Shown here in pieces: positions 1-6,094 of a stretch of DNA of 8,823 nt (its first letter is position 1; each line of letters starts with the position of its first letter). Source of the DNA: an uncultured Solobacterium sp. (GTDB lineage: Bacteria; Bacillota_I; Bacilli_A; Erysipelotrichales; Erysipelotrichaceae); the NCBI GenBank assembly GCA_900552125.1, contig URYK01000074.1, positions 1-8,823 of the forward strand. The letters are read 5' to 3'. The notes beneath the pieces were generated by a model. That model did no database searches, was not told the origin of the DNA, and worked only from the letters and a program-made list of their open reading frames with translations. Both the position numbers and the translations under genes were made by a program.

Positions 1-40
1 ATTGGATCGTATCTATCAAACAGCATAAGTGTTCAATTTA

Positions 41-78
41 TTATTGCAATTTACGGATCTTCATATTTTTTCTCCTTA
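41..78 (-). other. Strong ribosome binding site followed by a 7-codon ORF
   Basis: Reading the minus strand, TAAGGAG (78-72) stands 7 nt before an ATG at 64-62, an ideal Shine-Dalgarno arrangement. The frame then gives only MKIRKLQ and a TAA at 43-41, with a second TAA directly after. A TATACT about 20 nt upstream of the SD (near 94-99) could be a -10 box. This may be the intact start of a gene that is broken at codon 8, a leader peptide, or chance. The remaining 40 bases to the window edge do not resolve it. Confidence 0.3.
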
Positions 79-142
79 TTACTACTTATCTTCAGTATAA
101 ACCTGATCTTGTTGGTAAAAACGAGAAAAATTTCTGTGCACT

Positions 143-172
143 AAAAAACACAAGTCTAAATAGATTGGTGTT
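143..172 (-). terminator. Intrinsic terminator after the AAA+ gene
   Basis: On the minus strand, 35 nt after the AAA+ stop codon, a 12-nt stem (AACACCAATCTA paired with TAGACTTGTGTT, two mismatches, 2-nt gap between the arms) is followed by a run of T (+ strand A143-A148). The other strand also runs into TTAATTTTTC, so the hairpin may work in both directions. It closes the DUF6414/AAA+ operon. Part of its tail overlaps a TGTGCACT motif (135-142) that recurs in the divergent promoter near 2192. Confidence 0.55.
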
Positions 173-206
173 AATTTTTCTTAGTCGATGACAAATTGAA
201 TTGTTA

Positions 207-1352
207 CTAGCCTAACTCATTTAATTTTATATCCATTAAACACCTATAAACATTAGTTTCTATTATCTTATCTAACATTCTTAAATTATGAAACGCATCT
301 GTATTATCCAGATATTGCTCTTTTAAGCCACTATTTTCTATCGTATTTTTATCTTCTTCTTTCAAATCTGACAAGATTTGATCAAATTTTTGAGAAATCA
401 ATTTCCTTTTCTGCTCTATATTTAATGGCTTAAATTTGATTTTTTCATCAATTCGAGAATAAATCGGCATACCTACTCCATTTAGAATCTCATTTCTATC
501 AGAAAAATTGGAAGTTAAAATGAAAACACAATTTTGTAAGTCTACCTTATATAAAGAGTCTTCAAATTTACCTTCATCAAACATTTGATAAAAAGCATTG
601 TATAAAATTGGACTTACCTTATCAAATTCATCAATCAACACAATATTAGACTCTCTAGAAATTAAATCTTTGGCAAAAGATGGTTTAGTATTATCAGTTC
701 CAAAAAGATAACCATATGCTTCAACAGTTTGAAACATAGAGAACTGTATTCTAGTTAACTTTCCCTTATAAAATTTACTTATTTCCTTAGCCAATTCAGT
801 TTTTCCAATCCCTGATGGACCATAATATAACAAAACAAGTGGTTTATTCTTTTTCTTATATGCCTGTTTAAATAATCCAGCACAGGTAAACTTTTTAGCG
901 TTGTCTTGACCTATTACTTTTTCTGATTTATTTAAATTCATATATAAATTTAAGATTTCGTCAGTCGAGGGTAGATAATACTCTTTTATCTTTTTAGTTA
1001 TCTTTTCCTTTGAATAATTTTCTTCAATAGATTTTTCTATTCTATATGGTGGATTCTGAATGTATAAGTTATCAATAGTAAACTTTTTTAATATACCATT
1101 AACAAAATTTAGAATCACATGAGAATTTACAGATGCAAAATCGCTACCATAAATTACTACCAATGGTTTAATATAATCTTCTTTCTGACCGTCATCGACA
1201 TTAGTATGAGGAATACCATCTATCTCTACTTTTTTAGTCTCCAACACTTTTACCAAATCAGCTAATGTGTTTATTTCTTTACCAAGAGTCTCTTTTTCAA
1301 TTATTTTTTCAAAATCAACATTTGGTCCTTTGAATATTAAAATCTTCTTCAT
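207..1352 (-). CDS. Single-ring Clp/Hsp100-type AAA+ ATPase
   Basis: This 381-residue protein has a novel-looking N-terminal part (about 1-140) and one AAA+ module (about 143-375). Visible motifs are VIGQDNAKK (146-154), Walker A GPSGIGKT (178-185), Walker B IVLIDEFD (237-244), a sensor-1 TSN (280-282) and the arginine-finger segment PIYSRIDEKIKFKPL, with R300 as the finger. A sensor-2-like arginine (R358) lies in NLRMLDKII. These match the second (D2, AAA_2) ring of ClpA/ClpB rather than housekeeping Clp proteins, which have two rings or a zinc N-domain. EAYGYLFG (211-218) lies where D2 pore loops carry GYVG, so threading of a protein substrate is possible. No protease-docking loop is evident. 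The start overlaps the stop of the DUF6414-like gene (ATGA), implying translational coupling and joint action. The ATPase call is firm; substrate and role are unknown. Confidence 0.9.
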   Translation of the reverse strand: MKKILIFKGPNVDFEKIIEKETLGKEINTLADLVKVLETKKVEIDGIPHTNVDDGQKEDYIKPLVVIYGSDFASVNSHVILNFVNGILKKFTIDNLYIQNPPYRIEKSIEENYSKEKITKKIKEYYLPSTDEILNLYMNLNKSEKVIGQDNAKKFTCAGLFKQAYKKKNKPLVLLYYGPSGIGKTELAKEISKFYKGKLTRIQFSMFQTVEAYGYLFGTDNTKPSFAKDLISRESNIVLIDEFDKVSPILYNAFYQMFDEGKFEDSLYKVDLQNCVFILTSNFSDRNEILNGVGMPIYSRIDEKIKFKPLNIEQKRKLISQKFDQILSDLKEEDKNTIENSGLKEQYLDNTDAFHNLRMLDKIIETNVYRCLMDIKLNELG

Positions 1353-2131
1353 AACAAAACACCTGCTAAATATACATCGTAAATTGGTAATTCCTTATCA
1401 TCGATTTCTTTATCATGAAAAGGCTTTAGTTTATCAAATCCATCAAAATCATTTTCATCAATTCCAGAAGAATTTGCATTAATTTGACGATCAAAATTTA
1501 GATCTGATTTTTTACCCTTTCCGACTTCAACAGCATAAATTGCCAATGACATTTTAGTAAGATCTTGTAATCGATAATTATTCCTAAAGGAATCAAGATT
1601 AAATCTAAATATAACTTCCTCAGAACCCTTTTCTCCAATTATTTCAAAATATCCTTTTAATGCCTTTATTGCAGCATTCATCTTATCAACTTTTATACTG
1701 ACATCCGAGTCAATCTGCGATTTACCTTCCATCATTTCTGTTAAAGGCGCTATGGAAGCATAATAAGCCATTGAATCAGGCAAAATTTGTAGTTTATAAT
1801 CTGTAAGTTTTTTAATGTGTTTATGCATACGCTGTCGTGAAACAATATTATAAAAATCAAATAATAGGGAATTCTTTATCAGTGTTGTTTTAACTCTATT
1901 TATTCCAAGACTTCCTGAACCACCTACGCCTGCATTTACTTTTAATCCCACTAAAAATTGAAGTAAGTTAGGATCATCCTTTACTTCAACATCTCCATCA
2001 GCTTTACCTTCACCATCTAATTTGCTGACCTTTTCTAATGTCTGTTCTACCTTTCCCTTATGGAATATTTGTAAATAGTCAATAACTGAACTTTCGTCAA
2101 AATATACGACTTTTAATAAACTAGAACTCAT
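1349..2131 (-). CDS. DUF6414-like protein, first gene of the AAA+ operon
   Basis: A 260-residue protein of unknown function. The start is taken at ATG 2131 because AAAGG lies 8 nt upstream; a GTG three codons earlier (2140) has poorer spacing. The N-terminus (VVYFDESSVIDYLQI, residues 8-22), a glycine-rich stretch around 68-76 (AGVGGSGSLG) and the C-terminal YDVYLAGV recall the DUF6414 family as I remember it; a profile search is needed to confirm. No signal peptide or membrane helix is apparent, and the C-terminal 50 residues are rich in Asp and Glu. It is co-transcribed with the AAA+ ATPase, with a 4-bp overlap, so it is likely its partner: an adaptor, a substrate or a sensor. Expression is presumably controlled from the palindromes in the shared divergent region. 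Confidence 0.75.
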   Translation of the reverse strand: MSSSLLKVVYFDESSVIDYLQIFHKGKVEQTLEKVSKLDGEGKADGDVEVKDDPNLLQFLVGLKVNAGVGGSGSLGINRVKTTLIKNSLLFDFYNIVSRQRMHKHIKKLTDYKLQILPDSMAYYASIAPLTEMMEGKSQIDSDVSIKVDKMNAAIKALKGYFEIIGEKGSEEVIFRFNLDSFRNNYRLQDLTKMSLAIYAVEVGKGKKSDLNFDRQINANSSGIDENDFDGFDKLKPFHDKEIDDKELPIYDVYLAGVLL

Positions 2132-2191
2132 GTTACACACCTTTCTTAATAAAAATTTGGAGGCCTTAAATAGGCTATTAGTAATTAATTT

Positions 2192-2284
2192 TGTGCACTA
2201 AGTGTACATTCTGTGCAAAAAAATATATAATTCTTGTAGAAAGAATTATTTCTTTCAGCAAGTATTATTACACACTGTGTACAA
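2192..2284. promoter_or_regulatory. Divergent promoter/operator region of the XRE repressor
   Basis: Between the divergent genes lie TGTGCACTAAGTGTACA (2192-2208), a 17-bp palindrome with one mismatch; a half-site CTGTGCA (2211-2217); and TACACACTGTGTA (2269-2281), a perfect 13-bp palindrome. GTGTACA recurs at 2202-2208 and 2277-2283. A plus-strand promoter can be drawn with -35 TGTACA (2203-2208), a 17-bp spacer and -10 TATAAT (2226-2231), so the first palindrome covers the -35 box. A further inverted repeat GAAAGAA-TTAT-TTCTTTC (2239-2256) falls in the XRE 5' leader. The layout fits autoregulation by the adjacent XRE protein with simultaneous control of the minus-strand operon. The minus-strand promoter is not clear. 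Confidence 0.6.
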
Positions 2285-2304
2285 AAGCGCAAGGAGTTTT
2301 TTCT

Positions 2305-2649
2305 ATGAGTAATGTTTTTGAAAGAATCAAACATGTTGCCCAAATACGCGGCATGAATTTACGTGAAGTGGCAAAAAAAGCCGGTTTTAAGAGTGAAACA
2401 GGAATTTATAGATATAATCAAGGAGTTACACCACGAGATTCTACCTTAAAAAGTATTGCTGAGGTACTGAATACAACCCCTGAGTATTTAAAAGGAAAAA
2501 CAGATAACATAGAATCAATTTCTAAAACTTATTTCAGAATTGATACATCTGATTTAAATCCAGATGAAATTAATGACCTTTATAATCAACTAAATAAAAC
2601 ACAAATAAGAGTTAAACGAATGTTATTGGAAAAAAGAAAAGAGAAGTAG
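2305..2649 (+). CDS. XRE/Cro-family helix-turn-helix repressor
   Basis: A 114-residue regulator. The start is ATG 2305, preceded by AAGGAG at 2291-2296 (8 nt); an upstream in-frame extension to 2191 runs through the operator and has no good SD. Residues 5-64 form a typical HTH_3 domain: helices 2 and 3 in LREVAKKAGFKSETGIYRYNQG, then SIAEVLNTTPEYLKGK. The C-terminal 50 residues are a short charged tail (NPDEINDLYNQL...) probably used for dimerisation. It is followed 3 nt later by an ImmA-type peptidase, the usual arrangement in which the peptidase cleaves or displaces the repressor. By position it should bind the palindromes in its own promoter and so govern the divergent DUF6414/AAA+ operon. 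Target identity is inferred. Confidence 0.9.
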   Translation: MSNVFERIKHVAQIRGMNLREVAKKAGFKSETGIYRYNQGVTPRDSTLKSIAEVLNTTPEYLKGKTDNIESISKTYFRIDTSDLNPDEINDLYNQLNKTQIRVKRMLLEKRKEK

Positions 2650-2652
2650 GAA

Positions 2653-3978
2653 TTGTCTTTAATTTCAATATCTATTGATGAATATTCGTCATACAAAAAG
2701 ATTGCAGATTCTATTTGTTCTGAAATATCTAGTCAAATAGGAATTCCGAGTCGTAATGTTCACTGGGATAATTTTAAGCAACTTCTTAAAGAAAAATATA
2801 ATGTTATATTTTTTCCAAATGCTGACTATACGGGAATTGCAGCCAAAAAAGTTGCCGGTAGTATTACATGCGACGGCTATAATACCATTATTGAATATAA
2901 CAATACATATACTCAAACCACAGAAAGAAAACATTATACAATAGTCCATGAGGGAGTTCATTTTTATTGCGATTTGAACAAGGGACAAACTTCTAAATCC
3001 ATTAGTGACTCTTCAGATCACACTTTGGTTCAACCTACAAACTATGCAATAGAAAAGAGAGCCGAGGTTACTGCATCTCTAATTATGTGTAGTGACTTTG
3101 AGCTAGAGCAAAATTTAAAGCAAGGTATGACCTTTTCAGAAAATTGTGATTTCTTCCAAATGTCTAAAAGCGCCATGTGGTACAGAATCAAGAACTATTT
3201 ACAGTTCAATTTAGGCATCCCACAGAAAGAGGCCAAAAAATTAGTAGATGCTTATAGATATGGCGAAAAAAAAGAAAGATCTAGTTTTTTAAATCTATTA
3301 TTATTAAACTGGAGAAATTTAAAAGATGCATTAAATTTGCATTACTGTTTTGGTTATAAGACAAAAAATAATATTTTAAATAGCTGGAAAAATCCTTTTT
3401 CAACTAAAAGCCAATACTACCAATTGAATTTATTGATTAACAGTTTGTTTGAAAAAAACGGTTTAATTTGTAAAAATTGTGGGGTGAATCTTTTCAATAA
3501 AAAATATTGTCCAATATGTGGTAGTAAATTGAATCAAAATAAGAATACATTAAATTATTACCTAAAGGATAATCAAATGAAAGAAATTGCATTAAATAAA
3601 AACAACATTGCTATAACTTGTCCAATATGTGGATTAACAAATAAAGAACAAAAAGCTATTTGTGCTAATTGTGGGGCATTTCTCCAAAACGTTTGTACAG
3701 GAGTTACCCTTCAGAAATATACTGATTTAGTTACTTTCTCCCCTAACACTTATAAAGTTATCGATTCATGGATAGTTGACTTTGGAGAATTAGATAGATT
3801 TAACGGAGCAATACCTGGACAAGGTATCATTAATGGAATAGACGCCGAATTAAAAGACGAAGTTTATAATCCCTATCCTCATGAAAAAGTAAAAAGACTT
3901 CCGGGATATGCTCGTTTTTGCCCCGATTGCGGATGTATTTCTAGCTTCTATTTAGAAAACATTTTAAAGGTAGAATGA
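2653..3978 (+). CDS. ImmA/IrrE-type metallopeptidase with C-terminal zinc ribbons
   Basis: A 441-residue protein combining a peptidase and zinc ribbons. The peptidase part (about 1-200) carries HEGVH (99-103), the HExxH zinc site of the M78 ImmA/IrrE group, with E134 in EKRAEVTASLIM as the likely third ligand. The C-terminal half holds cysteine knuckles at 273/276, 286/289, 323/326 and 337/340, plus CPDCGC at 423-428, consistent with at least two zinc ribbons and a third partial one. M78 peptidases usually act as anti-repressors that cut or release their XRE partner. The frame opens with TTG at 2653, 3 nt after the repressor stop. SD support is weak (GAGAAG at 2641-2646 or the overlapping AGGA), so translation is probably coupled to the repressor. 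No in-frame ATG exists before residue 159. The zinc ribbons might sense a ligand, nucleic acid or redox state; this is inference. Confidence 0.85.
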   Translation: MSLISISIDEYSSYKKIADSICSEISSQIGIPSRNVHWDNFKQLLKEKYNVIFFPNADYTGIAAKKVAGSITCDGYNTIIEYNNTYTQTTERKHYTIVHEGVHFYCDLNKGQTSKSISDSSDHTLVQPTNYAIEKRAEVTASLIMCSDFELEQNLKQGMTFSENCDFFQMSKSAMWYRIKNYLQFNLGIPQKEAKKLVDAYRYGEKKERSSFLNLLLLNWRNLKDALNLHYCFGYKTKNNILNSWKNPFSTKSQYYQLNLLINSLFEKNGLICKNCGVNLFNKKYCPICGSKLNQNKNTLNYYLKDNQMKEIALNKNNIAITCPICGLTNKEQKAICANCGAFLQNVCTGVTLQKYTDLVTFSPNTYKVIDSWIVDFGELDRFNGAIPGQGIINGIDAELKDEVYNPYPHEKVKRLPGYARFCPDCGCISSFYLENILKVE

Positions 3979-3996
3979 CTCTTGTCGTAATATTAC

Positions 3997-4023
3997 CGTA
4001 AGCGTCAAATAACAGAGTGTATT
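3997..4023 (+). repeat. IS66 left terminal inverted repeat
   Basis: A 27-bp repeat beginning CGTAAGCGTC and ending GTGTATT, perfectly complementary to 5579-5605. The conserved family end starts with GTAAGCG at 3998; the outermost C may be a chance extension. Confidence 0.95.
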
Positions 4024-4080
4024 AACCTCTTCACCTTCTTCGGCTATGATTAATTTATCAAATTAATGGAGGCTAATAAT

Positions 4081-4257
4081 ATGTCCGAAAAACAACATCC
4101 GATTGTAGTGCTCAAACAGCCGCAAAGACCCCAAAGGTCTCGTTCACCGCGGAATAATCTGTTGCTTAGTTTAAAGAAGAATGATCTAGAGCTAGACTTC
4201 TACAGCAGTATAGATCCCGAATTGATGGATAAGCTCTTGGAAAAGGTCTTATCATGA
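4081..4257 (+). CDS. IS66 small accessory ORF (orf1/TnpA-like)
   Basis: A 58-residue protein beginning MSEKQHPIVV. GGAGG at 4068-4072 stands 8 nt before ATG 4081, so this start is preferred over the ATG at 4066, which overlaps that SD. It occupies the position of the first IS66 ORF, whose product is needed for transposition in the family together with TnpB and TnpC, but it is shorter than many TnpA proteins and lacks a recognisable HTH. A basic, proline-rich middle (RPQRSRSPR) could bind nucleic acid. The stop overlaps the ATG of tnpB (ATGA), giving translational coupling. It appears intact but is presumably non-functional given the damage to the genes downstream. Confidence 0.7.
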   Translation: MSEKQHPIVVLKQPQRPQRSRSPRNNLLLSLKKNDLELDFYSSIDPELMDKLLEKVLS

Positions 4258-4580
4258 TTAATCTTTGTGACTTGGGCCAAGTCTATCTTGTTTGCGGCAA
4301 AACCGACCTGCGCAAAGGCATTGATGGGCTGGCTTGCCTAATAAAGGAACAGTTTCAACTTGATCCTTTTCATGGCTAGGTCTTTCTCTTTTGCGGCGGC
4401 AGAAAAGACCGTTTTAAAGCCCTGTATTGGGACGGCCAAGAATATTGGCTATTGTATAAACGCTTTGAAAACGGCAAGATGAGCTGGTCGCAGAGTCAAA
4501 ACGAGGTCCAGGCCCTCTCTTCTGAGCAGGTCGACTGGTTAATGAAAGGTTTTGCAATCAAACCTATATCAAAAGTATGA
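4254..4580 (+). pseudogene. tnpB: IS66 TnpB (Orf2) with an internal amber codon
   Basis: The frame starts at ATG 4254 (overlapping the orf1 stop) and reads like IS66 Orf2: YLVCGKTDLRKGIDGL, then VFLFCGGRKDRFKALYWDGQ and KRFENGKMSW. It is interrupted at codon 42 by TAG (4377-4379), where the family normally has Gln in a GQVFLF-type motif, so a single C-to-T change from CAG explains it. The remaining frame continues to TGA at 4578-4580, giving 108 codons against the usual 115-120. The C-terminal end merges into tnpC sequence, so the deletion of the tnpC N-terminus probably took the last TnpB codons too. TnpB is an accessory transposition protein of unclear biochemistry. Confidence 0.88.
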
Positions 4581-5527
4581 AATGAAAGTCCCAGACTATC
4601 GCCAGGAAAGCTATTGGCGGAAAATGGGACTGAATATTTCACGCCAACACTTAAACAACTGGGGGCTAAAGAGTACAGAGTACTACTTTAAGCCAATGTA
4701 TGACCTGCTTAAAACAAAGCTGTTAACCCAACCTGTTTTGCATGCCGATGAAACTTACTATAGGGTCTTAGAAAGCGAAACAGCTAAAACCTATTACTGG
4801 GTTTTCCTTTCCGGCAGGCATGATAAACATGGCATTACGCTTTATCATCATAATCCGCATCGCAGCGGTCAAGTAGCACTTGACTTCTTAGGCGCTTACG
4901 CCGGCTTCTTGCATTGCGACATGTGGCAGGCTTACCAGCGATACCCTAGTTGGCTGCTGGGCCCATGTGAGAAGAAAGTTCTTTGAAGCGGTAGCGCAAA
5001 ATGCCTCTGATAAATCAATTGCCAAACAGGGTTGGAAATACTGCACGCAAATGTTCCGTCTAGAAAAAGAATGGGAACATTTAAGCAGCGAAGAACGATA
5101 TCAAACCCGACAGGAACAGTTAAAGCCGCTAATGGAAGACTTCTTTGACTGGTGCAGGCGGCAGGAGATTTCTGTATTGCCCGGCTCCAAACTCGGCCGT
5201 GCAATCAATTATGCCTTAAAACATCAGGAAACCTTTGAACATGTATTGCTCGATGACCGTTTGGAACTATCTAATAACAAGGCCGAACGTGCTGTCAAGT
5301 CGCTGGTGATGGGACGCAAGAACCGGCTGTTCTCGCAAAGTTTTGCCGGTATACAGACGAGCGGCATCATTTTGAGCTTGATTGAAACAGCCAAAAGACA
5401 TGGACTAGATCCAGAAAAATATTTAAATTACCTGCTTCAAAAGCCGCCTAACGAGGAGAGCTTAAACTCGGAGGCACTAGAAGCTTATTTGCCATGGCAA
5501 AAAGAGATTCAAAAGATGTGTAAATAG
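4552..5527 (+). pseudogene. tnpC: IS66 TnpC transposase, 5'-truncated and frameshifted
   Basis: TnpC is the DDE transposase of IS66, normally about 500 residues with N-terminal coiled-coil, HTH and zinc-binding parts; these are absent here. The remaining sequence starts at the catalytic core (LYQKYEMKVPDYRQESYW). The first Asp is in LHADET (codon 4747-4749), the second in LHCDMW (4918-4920) and the Glu in NNKAERAV (5285-5287), so all three catalytic residues survive. They are split by a frameshift near 4942-4949: before it the frame ends at TGA 4984-4986, and after it VGCWAHVRRKFF continues in the other frame to TAG 5525-5527. One extra base or two missing bases would explain it. The C-terminal IS66_C region looks complete. 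It cannot yield an active transposase. Confidence 0.92.
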
Positions 5528-5545
5528 AGAATATGAGAAGAAAGC

Positions 5546-5577
5546 CGTTCTAGAAAATCAAACTAGAACGTTTTTTT
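5546..5577 (+). terminator. Intrinsic terminator at the end of the IS66 element
   Basis: An 8-bp stem CGTTCTAG (5546-5553) / CTAGAACG (5563-5570) with a 9-nt loop is followed by T5571-T5577. It lies 18 nt after the tnpC stop. The other strand ends in GGCTTTCTTC, so it may also stop the minus-strand 4-TM gene whose 3' end is at 5624. Confidence 0.8.
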
Positions 5578-5578
5578 C

Positions 5579-5605
5579 AATACACTCTGTTATTTGACGC
5601 TTACG
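5579..5605 (-). repeat. IS66 right terminal inverted repeat
   Basis: The exact reverse complement of 3997-4023 over 27 bp. It follows directly on the T-run of the element's terminator. Confidence 0.95.
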
Positions 5606-5623
5606 TTTGGTTCATACTCTCTT

Positions 5624-6088
5624 TTACTTATTTTCTTTCTTATACTCCGTTCCTATAACTTTCAGTAAAATGTGAATTACCATCATAGCTTCAACAATTA
5701 AAAATGCAAAAAATCCCAATAATATTGAAAAAACAAATCTAGCCCAGCCGCCACTCGCAGTAGCAGGAAAAATAAACATAAATAATGAAAGTATAGAACT
5801 AACAATAAATCCTATGATAGTAAGCAATAATCGATCTAATAACTTTAAATCCGTATTGGTTGTCTTTAATATCTGTATCAACTTAGAATTAGGTAGCGCT
5901 GGAATCAAAGCAAAACTGGCCATCAAGAAACCTGTTGCCATTGATGAAAAAGATAAGATCCCAGACATAAGATCTGTATAATTAGGTATATTAGATGGCT
6001 GCACTTTTATCCAAAATAAACAGATTATACTTACACCAATTCCTATAAGTATAGGCCAACGGTTTCTGCTAAATCTTCCTTGTATCAT
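5624..6088 (-). CDS. Small four-helix membrane protein
   Basis: A 154-residue, very hydrophobic protein with four predicted membrane helices at about 11-29, 39-64, 86-108 and 117-144. Both ends are basic or charged (MIQGRFSRNRW at the start, EYKKENK at the end), placing them most likely in the cytoplasm. There is no cleavable signal peptide. AAAGGAA, 11 nt before the ATG, lies inside the last codons of the upstream 318-residue gene, and only 6 nt separate the genes, so the two are translationally linked and probably work together. The helix 2-3 segment (FLMASFALIPAL...LIQILKTT...LLLTIIGFIVSSIL) resembles in style small 4-TM proteins such as KwaA of the Kiwa system, but I cannot establish homology. 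Pore or anchor functions are possible. Confidence 0.75.
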   Translation of the reverse strand: MIQGRFSRNRWPILIGIGVSIICLFWIKVQPSNIPNYTDLMSGILSFSSMATGFLMASFALIPALPNSKLIQILKTTNTDLKLLDRLLLTIIGFIVSSILSLFMFIFPATASGGWARFVFSILLGFFAFLIVEAMMVIHILLKVIGTEYKKENK

Positions 6089-6094
6089 TTAACA

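Larger units (their letters stand above)
3997..5605 (+). mobile_element. Defective IS66-family insertion sequence
   Basis: The 1,609-bp element is bounded by perfect 27-bp inverted repeats that start with the GTAAGCG end typical of IS66. Gene order is small orf1, tnpB, tnpC, as in the family, but full elements are usually 2-3 kb. Three lesions are visible: an amber codon in tnpB, loss of the end of tnpB and the N-terminal coding part of tnpC, and a frameshift in tnpC. Eight-bp target duplications are expected for this family, yet the flanks (atattacc and gtttggtt) do not match. Base composition is clearly less AT-rich than the neighbours. It lies 20 bp from the 3' ends of both flanking genes, between convergent units. 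The intact ends might still be moved by a transposase supplied elsewhere. Confidence 0.95.

Noticed and set aside
2191..2304. Upstream in-frame extension of the XRE gene by 38 codons.
   Set aside because: It covers the operator and promoter and has no SD, whereas ATG 2305 has AAGGAG 8 nt upstream and starts the HTH domain at the usual place.
2689..2988. Open frame of 99 codons antisense to the peptidase gene.
   Set aside because: The plus strand carries the HExxH peptidase; the antisense frame has no SD or domain and is a compositional shadow.
4932..5204. Open frame of 90 codons on the minus strand inside the transposase.
   Set aside because: It is antisense to well-conserved TnpC motifs (VGCWAH...RRKFF) and is a shadow frame.
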